Below are positions 23,361-33,955 of a stretch of DNA of 64,000 nt, piece by piece. A program made the position numbers and the translations under genes. Under the pieces are notes generated by a model that did no database searches, was not told the DNA's origin, and was given only the letters and a program-made list of their open reading frames with translations. Origin of the DNA: Dactylis glomerata (Eukaryota; Streptophyta; Magnoliopsida; Poales; Poaceae). Numbering within the stretch: position 1 is the stretch's first letter; each line of letters opens with the position of its first letter. The DNA lies in NCBI GenBank assembly GCA_007115705.1, contig QXEO01000410.1:186001-250000 (forward strand). Direction: 5' to 3'.

Positions 23361-24290
23361 GCCTTAGTTCGCTCTCTGACGATCACTTTCGGTGATAATC
23401 TGTCGAGCAATACAGTCGGCTGTGCCTCTACATGCAGCATAGTTGGGCTCCATATTAAAGCGACCACTAGGACTCGGAGGAGGCGTCTTCAGAAGCTCCA
23501 GGTCGATCTCAGGATAATGAGCATGCACGAATGCAAGGGCGACCACAGCCTCGGAACGCAAATGCTCCCGAACGAAGGAGTACACGGCGCTCCCGTTTTC
23601 GAATCGATCGAGCAATGCTGGCAGACCTTCAGGCTGGTTGTTCAAAGAGAACATCACCTGGTGCACCAGTGCGAGGGCGCTTCGGCTCGTCTCAGTCAGC
23701 ACTCCAGCTTGAGCAATCCTATCTTGTAGAAGTGTCAGCTTCATCGCTTTCGACCGATCGGCCTAGAAGTTGTCAGCAACTGAATTGGCATGTGTTTGGG
23801 CAGCAACAAGATACACATTCACGCGTCGGGCTTCGGCTGCACTGTTGAGGCACACATCTGCGAAAAGAGATGGCAAATCAACTCCTACAGAGTCAAACCA
23901 CGATACACAACTACAGAGGTTTCGGGACTCACACTTTAGGGATTTTCCAAGATTATCGATCTCTTCGAGCAGATATTTCTCGCAGTCTGTAGCATGCGAC
24001 GCTTTCAAAAGAGCAACGTCAACCTTGGCAGTAACTATCTTCAGTTGACTCTGCGTATTTTGGAGTTGGTCGCGCAAAGACCGAATTAACGACAATTCGC
24101 CTGAGGAAGGCGTTCTTCGCTCAACGGCACCAGAAGTTCCGCCGACCGTTTCATACGAAACAGGCCAAGCACCAGAGATCAGCGACGGATCCTGCACGAG
24201 GAGTGGGGCATCACATACAAGCAGTTGGCAGCCAAATGTCAAGCAGATTAACATAACAAAAAGTTTTACACCAGAAAGAAGTCCTAGTCA
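23361..24290 (-). pseudogene. Additional antisense coding region downstream of the spliced RLG-3 gene
   Basis: On the minus strand a coiled-coil-like segment (SLIRSLRDQLQNTQSQLKIV) is followed, after a possible intron, by FADVCLNSAAEARRVN and, beyond a TAG at 23,763-23,765 in the same frame, by VALAFVHAHYPEIDLELL and SGRFNMEPNYAACRG. The last motifs recur at the C terminus of proteins coded antisense in other Gypsy elements. It may be an alternative 3' end of the gene at 24,358-27,125 or a second decayed gene. Confidence 0.5.
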
Positions 24291-24357
24291 GGATCACAGC
24301 CCTCGGCATGAGACCACAAAAGCTAATTACAAGCGGGCGTCAGGAGCACTGCTCTCA

Positions 24358-27125
24358 CTACGCTGAACTACTAGCCTTGCTGGACGGTGCGCCGGATGCG
24401 CCACGCTTCCGAGCCCTCGCTGCCGCATGCTTCTCGTTCCTCTCGGCCAGAAAGCTCGTCATTCGGGCAGCAAGGTCACGAGCGTAGGCAACGTAACTCT
24501 TGGCAGACTTGTCACGTCCATCCTTGTCTTTCGGATACGTGCTCGTGACCTTGTCAGCATCGAACTCCACATCGTGCATCATCATCACGGAGAAGACAGA
24601 CTTGGAGCCGATAGTTACCTGTCGGCAAACCGCGGCAAATAACGGGTCTTCGCCATCCGCCTTCACCGCCAGAGCTTCAAGGATTCCTGCCATGGTGTCG
24701 CTGATCGAGTCGGGTACAGACGTATCCCGAACGCGAACAAGCATCGAACGTACCCGCGCTAGGAGGTTGACAACCTCTCGACTCAGGCGTTCGGCAAGGC
24801 CGACGCTGGTTTCGATCCCAGCGGGCTCCTTCATAGCTCCAGCGTCCAATTCAGCAGCAGCTACAAGAAAGAACAAACCGCCAGGTCAACAATAGAACTA
24901 TTCGGCACGAAAATTAATCCAGCAAAGTTCGTGAACTCACCACGCAAGGCATCGAGCGAAGATTGTAGGCGCTGGTGAAGATTTCCCTCTCTCGTTTCGG
25001 CGTCCAGGCGGCTTTTCTTCGCGCGTTCCTGGGCTTCGGACGATTCGACCTTCAGTCGGGCGATTTCGTCGTTCAGCTCAGAGACTTTAGCCTTCAAAAC
25101 TGAATTTTCAGCGGCGAGATTGTCCAGCTGAGATTTCAGGGAAGTCTTGTCAGCAGCAGCCTGAGCTCCAATCCCTAACAATTAAAAGGATGTCGTCAGA
25201 AAGCGAAGCGGGGTAGCATACAGAGCAAAATTCTAAAAGTAAGGTGGCAGTACTCACGTCGAGTTTCGTTGAGCTGCTCGGACAGCTTTCGGTTCTCTTC
25301 CTCTAAGGCAAAGAAGCTCCTACAAACCTTCGACAGATCCCTAACAACAGGCTAAAGAGGGCAAAGCAAAAGATTAAGCTTCGAGACACGGTTCGGAGGG
25401 CAAGACTAAGTGTAAACACTTAGACTCACCCTCGGGGGCTACTGATGGTCAAACACGCGAAACGCAAGTTGAGAATCTTCGGACTTACATGGTTGCTAGG
25501 ACCGGAAGGCTCGCCAGACGAGGAGACAAGGACGAACTCGTGTTCCGTCTCCTTCTTCTTGGAAGAGGTCGAAGGCTTCGTGAGAACGGCTTCGGGGGCG
25601 GCGACGTCGGCAGCCTTCTCCTGCGAGTCTGCGGTCTGTTCGATGGCATCGTCATGGGGTCGGACCTGGTATTGGTCTCGATCCCCTGGACAGGTCAATG
25701 TCTCCTCGGTGGAAGATCTGAAGCAAGCGCCGATGTCAAAATCAGACAGTTAATTCGAAACAAGACCGTAAAACATACGAGTTTAGCAAGGAAAACTTAC
25801 GACACGTCGATCCCGAACTTCGGAAGGATCTTTTTCTCTGTTCGAGGAGGAAGACGGCGGCTCAAAGGCGAGGCGGGGATTGCGCTGTTACCGTCATCAC
25901 CCGAAGTAAAATGGGTGTCATCGAAGTCCTTCGAATCTTCGACAACATCCGCAATTTTTTGTCTCTTCGGGGCCCTTGGTGGCGACGGAGCGGCGGATGT
26001 CGATCCCTCCGGCACTTCAATAAAATCACGCCCCGGATATTCACCCATCTCGGGCTGGGGCGGATAGCATCGCGCGAGGTTGATCACCTGCACAGGGGTG
26101 TAGACTGCATCTGACACAGGACGATTCGGCTATGAAATGAGAAAGGTATTCGATTAAGATCAGGATCGTACCTCGGTGCGGGGAAAGGCTTTGCTGAAGG
26201 CCACTGCGCCGAAGATTTTTGGCACGGGATCCTTCTTCTTGATGTTGGTGACGGTGCGCACGCACTCATCGATCTCGGCCTCGTGCAGCTCGTCCTGGGA
26301 GATGCGGGTCGAATCCCGACGATCGCTGTAGTCCCACATGCAGTGGGCTCGAGCAGCGAGCGGCTGGATTCGACGCTCGATGAAGGTTCGGATGAGCTGA
26401 ATCCCCGAAAGCTCCTTCTTTGGAGTGGCTCGGAGCTGCTGGATCTTCTCCATCAGCGGTTCTGTAATCTTCAACTCCTCCTCGGAAAGGTCGTGCCTCC
26501 AAGACACGCGAGGTCGAAGAACGCCGGTGGACCGAAATTCCTCGAGTCCGAACTTTTCGGTGTCGGAGGATCTGTCTCTGGCGTAGTACCACTTCGTCCT
26601 CCACCCGGGATTGTTTTCGGGCGCTTGGAGGTTGAAGTACTCGACGTCTGGGCGCACCTGAACGCCGAAGCCGCCGGTTTGGTATGGCAGAGGGTGCCAA
26701 ATGGCGAAAATTCGACGCCACAATGCCCAGTGGGGTTCGATCCCCAGGAAGCATTCACAAAGCGTGATAAAACACGCAATGTGAAGGATGGAATTGGGAT
26801 TCAGATCATGGAGCTGAATCCCGTAGGCAAAAAGAAGACCGCGGAGGAAAGGATGCGGGGGAAAGGACAAACCCCGCAGCAAGAAGGCGATGAAGATTAC
26901 CCGGAATCCAGGAGGAGGTCGGGGAATGATCTCCGGGCCGGCGGCGAGCGATTCCGCCGGGGTGTTCTTCAGGAGGCCCATCTTCTCGGCCTGGGACAAC
27001 TCCTTGTTCCCGACCTTGGTCTGGACCCAGCGTCCAACGACGGGGCCGTCGGCATCGGCCGTCTTGGCCTTCTTGGCGGCGGCGCCGGTGGCGGCGCCGG
27101 CGACAGTGGAGCTCCTCTTGCCCAT
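24358..27125 (-). CDS. Antisense spliced gene inside RLG-3, putative gypsy-type transposon protein (780 aa)
   Basis: Six exons join in frame with GT-AG introns: 27,125-26,172; 26,129-25,801; 25,717-25,489; 25,351-25,258; 25,174-24,941; 24,860-24,358. They total 2,343 nt, that is 780 codons plus stop. Exon 1 starts MGKRSSTVAGAA with a KK-rich stretch and carries the conserved domain of plant 'putative gypsy type transposon' proteins (PRPPPGFRVIFIAFLLRGLS, HPFLRGLLFAYGIQLHDLNP, WALWRRIFAIWHPLPYQTGG). The middle is acidic and Pro/Ser-rich. Exons 4-5 are a long coiled coil (ALEEENRKLSEQLNETR, LAAENSVLKAKVSELNDEIA). The C terminus is basic (ARARKRG). Function is unknown; antisense genes at this site are known in Tat-lineage elements. 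All junctions are my own reading of the sequence. Confidence 0.75.
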
Positions 27126-27814
27126 GGTCTCAGGGCACAGCGGTGATTGCGGAAATGGAGCTGAGGGAGCAGAGCAATGGGAGCGAGGCGCGAGGAAGAA
27201 GACGGTGGCGGCGGAGTGGGACGGACTGTTTACTCTGTCACCGTATTTATTCTGCCTCTGGAAATCTGCATCAGTTCTCAGCTGCCCACGATGAAGTGGA
27301 AACGGCCGGGCTGATCCAGCCGTCCACGTGTCAGCACGCGGGCACCGCGGCGTCCACTACGCGCGGTAATCAAGGAAACCGTGCCGGTTATTTTTCACCC
27401 ACGCGCGGGACGTGCGGTCAAACTCTGTCAACGGCTGGGACGTGCGGACGGTGGGCCCACCATACGTCTAGTCTTGGCAGGGTCAGGCCATTCCTGCAGA
27501 GGATAATGTGACGACTCGACGGACCGTATCATCAGCAATGACGCGACCCTTTGGGAAGGTTGGCTCTTTTCGGCTCAAAGGCCAAAGACTAGTAAGAATT
27601 CTTTCGAGTCTCGAAGGTATGTACCTCTCGCATTCAGATAATCTTTTGACTGGGACTCTTTCGAGGTCTTTGTGGCCCACTCTTTTGTGTTACCCAAACA
27701 TACGCAGAGTTTTTCGATGACTTTGTCGTTTGCTGAACGTTTCGAATGAGGTTCTTCGAATCAGGGATATTTGCTCTTTCGAGAGAATTTTTCGATCGAA
27801 GTTGTCTTGAATTG

Positions 27815-28225
27815 CTCTTTTCGGGCCAGCAGCGCCTTCAAGATATTCGAGGCAGGGCTTCGGTCCTTCGAATTGCCTCTTCGGGCTAGCAGCGCCTTCA
27901 AGATATTCGAGGCAGGGCTTCGGTCCTTCGAATTGCCTCTTTGGGCCAGCAGCGCCTTCAGGATATTCGAGGCAGGGCTTCAGTCCCTCGAATTGCCTCT
28001 TCGGGCCAGCAGCGCCTTCAGGATATTCGAGGAAGGGCTTCAGTCCCTCGAATTGCCTCTTCGGGCCAGCAGCGCCTTCAAGATAATCGAGGCGGGACTT
28101 CGGTCCCCCGAATTGCTTCTTTTAGGCCAGCAGCGCCTTCAAGCTATTCGAGGTCGGGCTTCGATCTTTCGAGTTACCTGGACTTTGGCCCAGCAATGCC
28201 TTCAAAGAATTCGGGTTCGAGTTGC
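27815..28225. repeat. 60-bp tandem array, about 6-7 copies, in RLG-3
   Basis: The unit includes TCGGGCCAGCAGCGCCTTCA and AGATATTCGAGGCAGGGCTT. Units become more divergent to the right. The length is again a multiple of three, so a 20-residue repeat is open on the plus strand (ASSAFKIFEAGLRS) without sign of being a real protein. The array lies 0.7 kb before the 3' LTR. Confidence 0.9.
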
Positions 28226-28927
28226 GGATCTTTGAGTTATCCTTTTCGAGCCTGCGGCATCACTATGCTATTCAAGAGTAAACATTCGAGCTCTCGAAGC
28301 ACATCTAGAACTTTCATTTTGTTCGAATATAGACTGATGCTTTTTCGAGCCTCTCTTTCGAGCTATCAACGCTCCTCAATCGATATGCCCGAATCTTGGT
28401 GGCAACATGCCAGTTCGGATGCCGTATGTCAAATACGAAGGTAAGTCCACGGTTGGCAACACCTGATGGCCCGGTATTCGTATCAAACGCGCTCTGCCGG
28501 AAATTTTCCATACTTACGGTATGAAGTTTACACCGATGGACGCATCGAGTGTCTCACAAATGAACTGGGCTCTGACCTGGTAAGTCCAACGCGGCTCAGG
28601 TCGGGGTAGCACCAGCCCACACGGGTTCGAGTCGGGGGACTCGAATCTGAGTAAGCTAACCGAATGTTTTTGCGGCTATGCAATTAACTGAGACCCGGCG
28701 TGAGTCTCAGGCCGGTTATGCGCATCCCTCTGCAAACCCGACTTAGCACTTTCGAGGCTCTGAATGAGCATAGCTCGAAAATTTCATATCTGACAAGCGT
28801 ATAACTCGAATGTTCTTTGTGCTCTTTTGGTTTTACAGACCAGGCTCACATATCGGGCGCGGCTAAGAAGACTTTCGGGTGGAGTCCCTGCCATAGTCTT
28901 CGGCTATCCCAGGCACTCGGGGGCTAC

Positions 28928-29497
28928 TGACGAAGGAATGACAAACGAGCACCCGATATTTGCCTACCTGGGTTTCGGTCCGGGGAAGGTCTCCCTCAGA
29001 AAGCTCTTGAGGCCCATCAAGGCAGCGGTCTAGCGTGGCCCAGGGACGTAACTTGGCGTGCACGATGAAGATTCGACGGAGAAGGCCTAGTCGAACTAGG
29101 ACTCATTTAGGGTATATACAAACCGATTTTATCTGTAATCAACTTGGAGAACACTCCTGGGACCCGACCTTCGCATATAAAAGGTCGAGAGGGAGATCGT
29201 AGTCGCCCTTAGACACTTTTCCACCCACCTCACGCCGGAGCGCTCGACGACTCAGAGCTGTCTGTTAGGGCTAGATCCAATCTACGCCGCCACTGTACCA
29301 CCATCATCGCTACACCATCATCAATACAAAGTCAGACAAGCAGGACGTAGGCCTTTTACCTTTCGAGGGGGCTGAACCTGGGTAAAACCTATGTTCCTTT
29401 GCTTTCGTCTGATCGCCGTCGAGTTCGCCAGGTCCCCAATACGCTTCCTCGATCGAAAGCCCTTCGACATGGGCATTGCCGGGGATAAACCTCGTCA
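28928..29497 (+). repeat. 3' LTR of RLG-3
   Basis: Differs from the 5' LTR at six positions by eye. It is preceded by CACTCGGGGGCTAC, the presumed polypurine tract. Confidence 0.93.
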
Positions 29498-29810
29498 GGG
29501 TACGTCAGCCTTCCCTTAGAGATGCCATGTAGGATTTTTGCTTAGTTGGTGGAGAGAGAAATAAGAAAGAGAAGGTTGCCTTCCCTTAGCTAAGGGATGA
29601 TCCCTAAGAAAATAAGAGAAGGCTATTTTATGCATTGTATCATCTGTCTTCTCTTAGCTAATGAATTTTTTACTAAAAATAACTATTTCACATTAATTGC
29701 TAGGGATGACAACAAGAGATAATGCATTGTACAAGTTATCTCTTATACTTTCTCTAGAGGATGTGGATGACTAAGAGAAGGTATGCCTTCTCTACCATTA
29801 TACATGCCCT

Positions 29811-30478
29811 AAAAAAAATCCTATTCTCCTCCTCGTCTGCTGCTATGGTTTCCTCTCATTGAATCGCCACCGCTGCCTGGACACACCCAGCTCGAGCGTC
29901 GCTGCGTCGAACCAAAGCTGTGATAATTCATGTACCTTTTCATCTCTGTCAATTCTTCTACAACGCCATCGCACCGTTGTCCCATACGCCAGACCCAATT
30001 CATAGCCGGATCACCCAAGGTATTGTGCATGCAAACACTGTCTATGTACTGCAGTTTCTACGTTCTTGTTTATAATTACTGAATTCAATACTTGCTAGCT
30101 ATGTGTAGTTTGATTTGTCGGTTATATACAATTTTATTATTATTCTGTACTGCTAGAGCTGTTTGTCATGAAGAGGAAGCTACCTTTAGTAATTATTTTT
30201 TAAGCCGGTTGGTTCAACCTCCAAATTCTAGGCTGAAAACACTAATCCACTCGAGAAGACAGAGATTACAGATTACAGAGCAACCTACCGTACATAATGA
30301 TTCCATCCTCGATCCAGTTAATCAGCAAACATTGGATAATAATATCGACTCATCTATCGCTATCCAAGAACATACATAATTCCATTTTTTATATCCATAA
30401 TATGCTTATAAGAATTGATATTTTTTCATGGTTAATGTCTGCTCGCCCCCCTATGCTCAAATCCTGGATCCGCCCCTG
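29811..30478. other. Right part of the hAT-like element
   Basis: AT-rich sequence between the MITE end and the hAT right terminus. Short open stretches (for example 30,092-30,379) have no recognisable domain. Confidence 0.5.
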
Positions 30479-31360
30479 CCACCGTTGTTCCACATATTCG
30501 ATCATCTTCATGATTCTCTCGCCATTTATGATCGTGTTTCTATCCATGTCAGAGGCGGCCGCCCATGTCGGCAATGTTACCATTGACCTTCTACGGAGCA
30601 ATGGCTTTCCTTGTCGCCACGTTGGGAGGAAATTAAGGATCCAACCTCAAGTTTTTAGGCTCTTTTTTCTCCAATTGTTTTTGGATTTTAAGTGGTAAGC
30701 TAGCTTTGATGTTAAAATACTTCTATATGAACGTTTCTTTCTTATTGTAGTGGATCCATATATTTACGTCAGGGTCCAATATATATGTCAGGGTCCAATG
30801 ATTACTCGTGAAGTGTAACGGCTAATCATTAATTGTTGTGTTCAAATTATTACATAAAGGCTAAATTTAGCTTCTAATAACCATTACCATTTTCATCGAT
30901 TGATTTGTGTAATTTCTAACTAGTATCATTTATCATGTGATTATTAATGTACGGTCATGAGCAATAAGAGCAAGCGTCATTACTCCGGTAGACGCATGAA
31001 AGATTCATGATGCGTCCATGCTACTACCTTCCGCGTCGCATCTGTAGCACTTGACAAGAGGACAAAATTAGCGGATGAGAGATGTTCCGCGTATACAGCT
31101 CGTCATATACGTCTTAACCTTTGTTGTTTTTTGGTGTACATCCCCTATAGGAGCGTGCATTATTACTAATGTACGGTCCTGAGCAATAGGAGCGTGTGTC
31201 ATTACTCCTGTAGACACATGGAGAGTTCCACAACCGTCCATGCCACTACCTTCCGCGTCGCCTCTGTAGCACTTGATCCGAGGAGAAAATTAGCAGGCGA
31301 GAGACGTTGTTTGTGATATACATCTTTAATCTTTTTTATTATTTTTGTGGTGTACACCGC

Positions 31361-31370
31361 CTATAAAAAG
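31361..31370 (+). promoter_or_regulatory. TATA box of PKS promoter copy A
   Basis: CTATAAAAAG is identical to the core of the functional gene's TATA box at 39,211. A start site near 31,393 is inferred from the usual ~30-base spacing. Confidence 0.65.
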
Positions 31371-31467
31371 TAAGGTGAAAGACCTGGTGACACACCACAG
31401 CTAAAAAGATTTCTTTAACTATTTTCTGTAGTGTTTAAGTAGACATTTGTTTGTTTGAGCGAGAGAG

Positions 31468-31540
31468 ATGGCACCAGTGTTGTCGGTGTTAGATGTGATG
31501 AGGGCGCAGCATGCGGAGGGCCAGTGACAGTGTTGGCCAT
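31468..31540 (+). pseudogene. Truncated PKS exon 1, copy A
   Basis: ATG at 31,468 opens MAPVLSVLDVMRAQHAEGQ and then stops. Compared with the intact gene it lacks six bases near codon 4 and has a one-base deletion after codon 18, which brings a TGA into frame. Homology ends in the spacer, so nothing beyond codon ~25 exists. It cannot code for a PKS. Confidence 0.85.
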
Positions 31541-31579
31541 CGGCACGGTGACACCTGGTGGTACTACGACGTTGGACTG

Positions 31580-31656
31580 ATGGCCAGCACTGTCGCTAGA
31601 CCCTCCGCACACTGCACCCTCATCACATCCAACACCGAGAACATCATAGGCACCAT
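31580..31656 (-). pseudogene. Truncated PKS exon 1, copy B
   Basis: On the minus strand ATG at 31,656 opens MVPMMFSVLDVMRVQCAEGL, ATVLAI and then runs into the spacer, where it reaches TAG. The frame is closer to the intact gene than copy A because no indel is present. It is truncated at the same point as copy A. Confidence 0.85.
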
Positions 31657-31757
31657 CTCTCTCTCTCGCTCAAACAAACTAACAACTACTTGGACACTAC
31701 ACAAAATAGTTCAACAAATCTTTTTAGCTGTTCTATGTCACCTGGCCTTTCACCTAC

Positions 31758-31767
31758 CTTTTTATAG
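31758..31767 (-). promoter_or_regulatory. TATA box of PKS promoter copy B
   Basis: The minus strand reads CTATAAAAAG, aimed at copy A. The two promoters are therefore convergent, about 390 bases apart. Confidence 0.6.
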
Positions 31768-33010
31768 GTGGTGTACACCACAAAAAAGCAAAAGATTAAA
31801 TATGTATATCATGAACTGTATACGTCAAATGTCTATCATCCGCTGATTTTCTCCTCGAATCAAGTGCTACAGAGGCGACGCGGAAGGTCGTGGCATGGAC
31901 GGTCATGGAGCTCTGCATGCGTCCAAAGGAGTAATGATGTGCGCTTCTATTTCTTAGGACCGTATATTAGTAATGACACGCGCTCCTATAGATGGTGTAC
32001 ACCACAAAAAAACAAAAAAGATTAAAGATGTATATGACAAACTGTATACGCCGAACATCTCTTGTCCGCTAATTTTCTCCTCTTATCAAGTGCTAGAGAG
32101 GCAACTCGGAAGGTAGTGGCATGGACGGTCGTTGGAGCTCTGCATGCGTCTATAGGAGTAATAACGCGTTCTCTTATTGCTCAGGACCGTACGTTAATAA
32201 TTACGTGATACATGGTACTAGTTAGTAATAGCACAAATCAACCGATAAAAATGATACTAGTTAGTAGAAGCTTAATTTAGCCTTTTATGTGATAATGTGA
32301 ACAGAACAATCAATAATTAGCCCTTACACTTTACAAGAAATCATTAGACCCTGACGTATATATATATTGTAATCTGATGTAAATACATGCATCCACTACA
32401 ATAAGAAAGAAACATTCATATAGAAGTATTTTAACATCAAGGCTAGCTTACCACTTAAAACTGAAAAACAATTGGAGAAAAAAGAGATAAAAACCTGAGG
32501 TTGGATCCTTAATTTCCTCCCCTCGTGGCGACAAGGAAAGCCATTGCTCCACGGAAGGTCAATGGTAACATTGCCAACATGGGCAGCCCCCGACATGGAT
32601 TGAAACATGATCACATATGGCGAGATTCATGAAGATTATCGAATGTGTGGAACAACGACGGTGATCCACTTAAGAGAGGAAAGAGAAGCAGGGGGAGCAG
32701 AGAGCGCATGGATGGTGTCTCTATACCGAGTGAGGGATAACCGGGGAAAGAGTGATAGAAAATGAATGATATAAAAACACAAAGATGTAAATACGACAAA
32801 AACACAAGAAAGGGGATGCACTAAATGTGCGGTCTAAAAACACTTCCGTGTTACACCTTCTTTCCTTTTTTTTGCCAATACCATATTACTCATATTTATC
32901 ACCACTTTTGTCTTAGGTCTTGCTTGAGTTCTATTTTCATCTCTTTTCTGAAATATATGTGTGGTGCTCGTTATGACTAGACAGAGCTGGTACATATTCT
33001 CTATCAGTTG

Positions 33011-33955
33011 TTGTTGCGTCCATCCCCAACATCTTGTCTATGACGATCCATATACGCATGTACATGATCCTTGTGGTGCGATGTTGTCCAGATCGACCGG
33101 CAGATTTCTCAACAATATCACGAACAAGGTGGAACCTAGTGGCTCTCAATCCCTGGTGGTACTGCAATGCAGCTATGTTCTCATGCTGTCATGGAACAAG
33201 ACTTTCAACATTGCACCTTATTAAGTTGTTCTCATGTACCTTTAGTTATGCATGCCTACCGATGTGAAATAAGAGTGAGTTATCATGCAAAGATGTGAGT
33301 ATGTATATATGTTAGAGAAGAACATTCGGCCGCCAATTGAAACCACGCCTAATCATGGTGGTAGTTTAAGCATGGACAGGAGGCATGGAGGTATCCCTTT
33401 GTGAGCACTTGGTTAAAATAATATGCATACAATAAAAATCTGTGGTAATTCTAAAGCTGAGTAGCATGAGGTGTAGGTACTATTAACTACGGGGCATGAG
33501 ACTTCCAACTTGTAAGAGGTCAAACATGTAAAACCATAATTGTCTTCACTGCCATTGACATGAGTTGCATGATCAAAAATTTATTTTCTCTATTTATATT
33601 AAAGTCTTGGCATATATACTCCCTACTTAATTTTAGTTTCCACTTATTCAAAAGAAAAAGAAGAAAGAAAGAAGGAAGGAAAGAAAAAGTTCTGAACTAC
33701 ACAAGCACTTGCATGCATATTGTCCATAGTACTTTCATTTGTTCTTGCACTCTGTGATTGATTGTTGAACATCTTTGTAGTGAACAAGAAGTACCACTTA
33801 AAATCTCATTTTCTTGTTGTTGTTCATTAAAGTTTGATTCATTGATCTTGTATACTAATACTTGTTATATTCAACTAAGCAACAAACTCCAAAGTCCATG
33901 TTTAGTTTTATCACCTTCATACTCGAGGACGAGCATGGGTTAAACTTGGGGAAGT
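33011..33955 (+). other. Truncated internal region of an LTR element
   Basis: No domain is coded. The stretch ends with ACTCGAGGACGAGCATGGG and AACTTGGGGAAGT, a polypurine-like sequence immediately before the LTR at 33,956; its layout matches the end of RLG-1. A purine-rich run lies at 33,651-33,690. Confidence 0.5.

Larger units (their letters stand above)
15238..29497 (+). mobile_element. RLG-3, full-length Gypsy retrotransposon (14,260 bp)
   Basis: Two 570-bp LTRs (15,238-15,807 and 28,928-29,497) are flanked by a perfect 5-bp target duplication GGGTA (15,233-15,237 and 29,498-29,502). I counted 6 LTR differences (about 1.05 percent), giving roughly 0.4 million years at 1.3e-8. Order: gag, protease, reverse transcriptase, RNase H, integrase (15,821-22,664), then 6.2 kb with a 27-bp tandem array, an antisense spliced gene and a 60-bp tandem array. 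The pol order and the antisense gene between integrase and 3' LTR fit the Tat/Retand lineage. No standard primer-binding site was recognised after the 5' LTR. Confidence 0.95.
15218..29810. mobile_element. MITE split by RLG-3 (15,218-15,237 and 29,503-29,810)
   Basis: The left end AGGGCATGTACAATGG (15,218) is inverted at the right end CCATTATACATGCCCT (29,795-29,810). Without RLG-3 the unit is about 328 bp, AT-rich and without coding capacity. The target duplication is unclear, so the superfamily (Harbinger or Mutator-like) is not assigned. Confidence 0.65.
14908..30478. mobile_element. hAT-like DNA transposon remnant, expanded by nested insertions
   Basis: The ends read CAGTGGCAGATCTAGGGG at the left and ...GGATCCGCCCCTG at the right, an imperfect inverted pair typical of hAT elements of the Tip100 type. 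The flanking 8 bases are TCGTCGTT (14,900-14,907) and CCACCGTT (30,479-30,486). The uninterrupted homologous copies B (near 32,655) and C (near 38,410) show the empty site. Without the nested MITE and RLG-3 the element is only about 960 bp and carries no intact transposase, so it is non-autonomous. Confidence 0.7.
30479..31540 (+). repeat. Inverted-repeat left arm: duplication copy A, proximal part
   Basis: The arm is collinear with 38,414-39,400 (PKS upstream region, TATA box, 5'UTR and start of exon 1) and is the inverse of 31,580 to about 32,660. It contains two ~220-bp promoter repeats (motif GAGCAATA at 30,959 and 31,181) and a TATA box at 31,361. It ends at codon ~25 of the PKS reading frame, followed by a 39-base spacer and the inverted arm. 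Confidence 0.92.
31393..31732 (+). ncRNA. Predicted hairpin RNA derived from the PKS 5' end
   Basis: A transcript starting from the copy A TATA box would contain the PKS 5'UTR and first codons (31,393-31,540), a 39-base loop (31,541-31,579) and their inverse complement (31,580-31,732), forming a stem of about 150 bp with roughly 85 percent pairing. A transcript from the opposite TATA box at 31,758-31,767 would form the same stem on the other strand. Stretches identical to the intact gene exist: about 31 bases in the 5'UTR between copy A and the gene, and 21 bases over codons ~7-13 between copy B and the gene. Expression and processing are not shown by sequence. Confidence 0.4.
31580..33010 (-). 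repeat. Inverted-repeat right arm: duplication copy B
   Basis: On the minus strand this copy matches the PKS upstream region from about 38,040 to 39,400 and copy A from about 14,540 to 31,540. It is not interrupted by the hAT element and shows the empty site near 32,655. It contains the same promoter repeats and a TATA box. Homology fades near 33,010 after a small deletion. Confidence 0.9.

Noticed and set aside
22782..23729. Long open frames on both strands across the 27-bp array
   Set aside because: The period is a multiple of three, so frames stay open by composition; no domain and no conserved start.
22796..28225. CRISPR-like regular repeats
   Set aside because: Units are contiguous without unique spacers and lie in a plant retrotransposon; they are minisatellites.
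31541..33173. Twelve-base match (CCTGGTGGTACT) between the hairpin spacer and 33,162-33,173 as a trace of the inversion mechanism
   Set aside because: Too short to exclude chance, and no second junction feature supports it.
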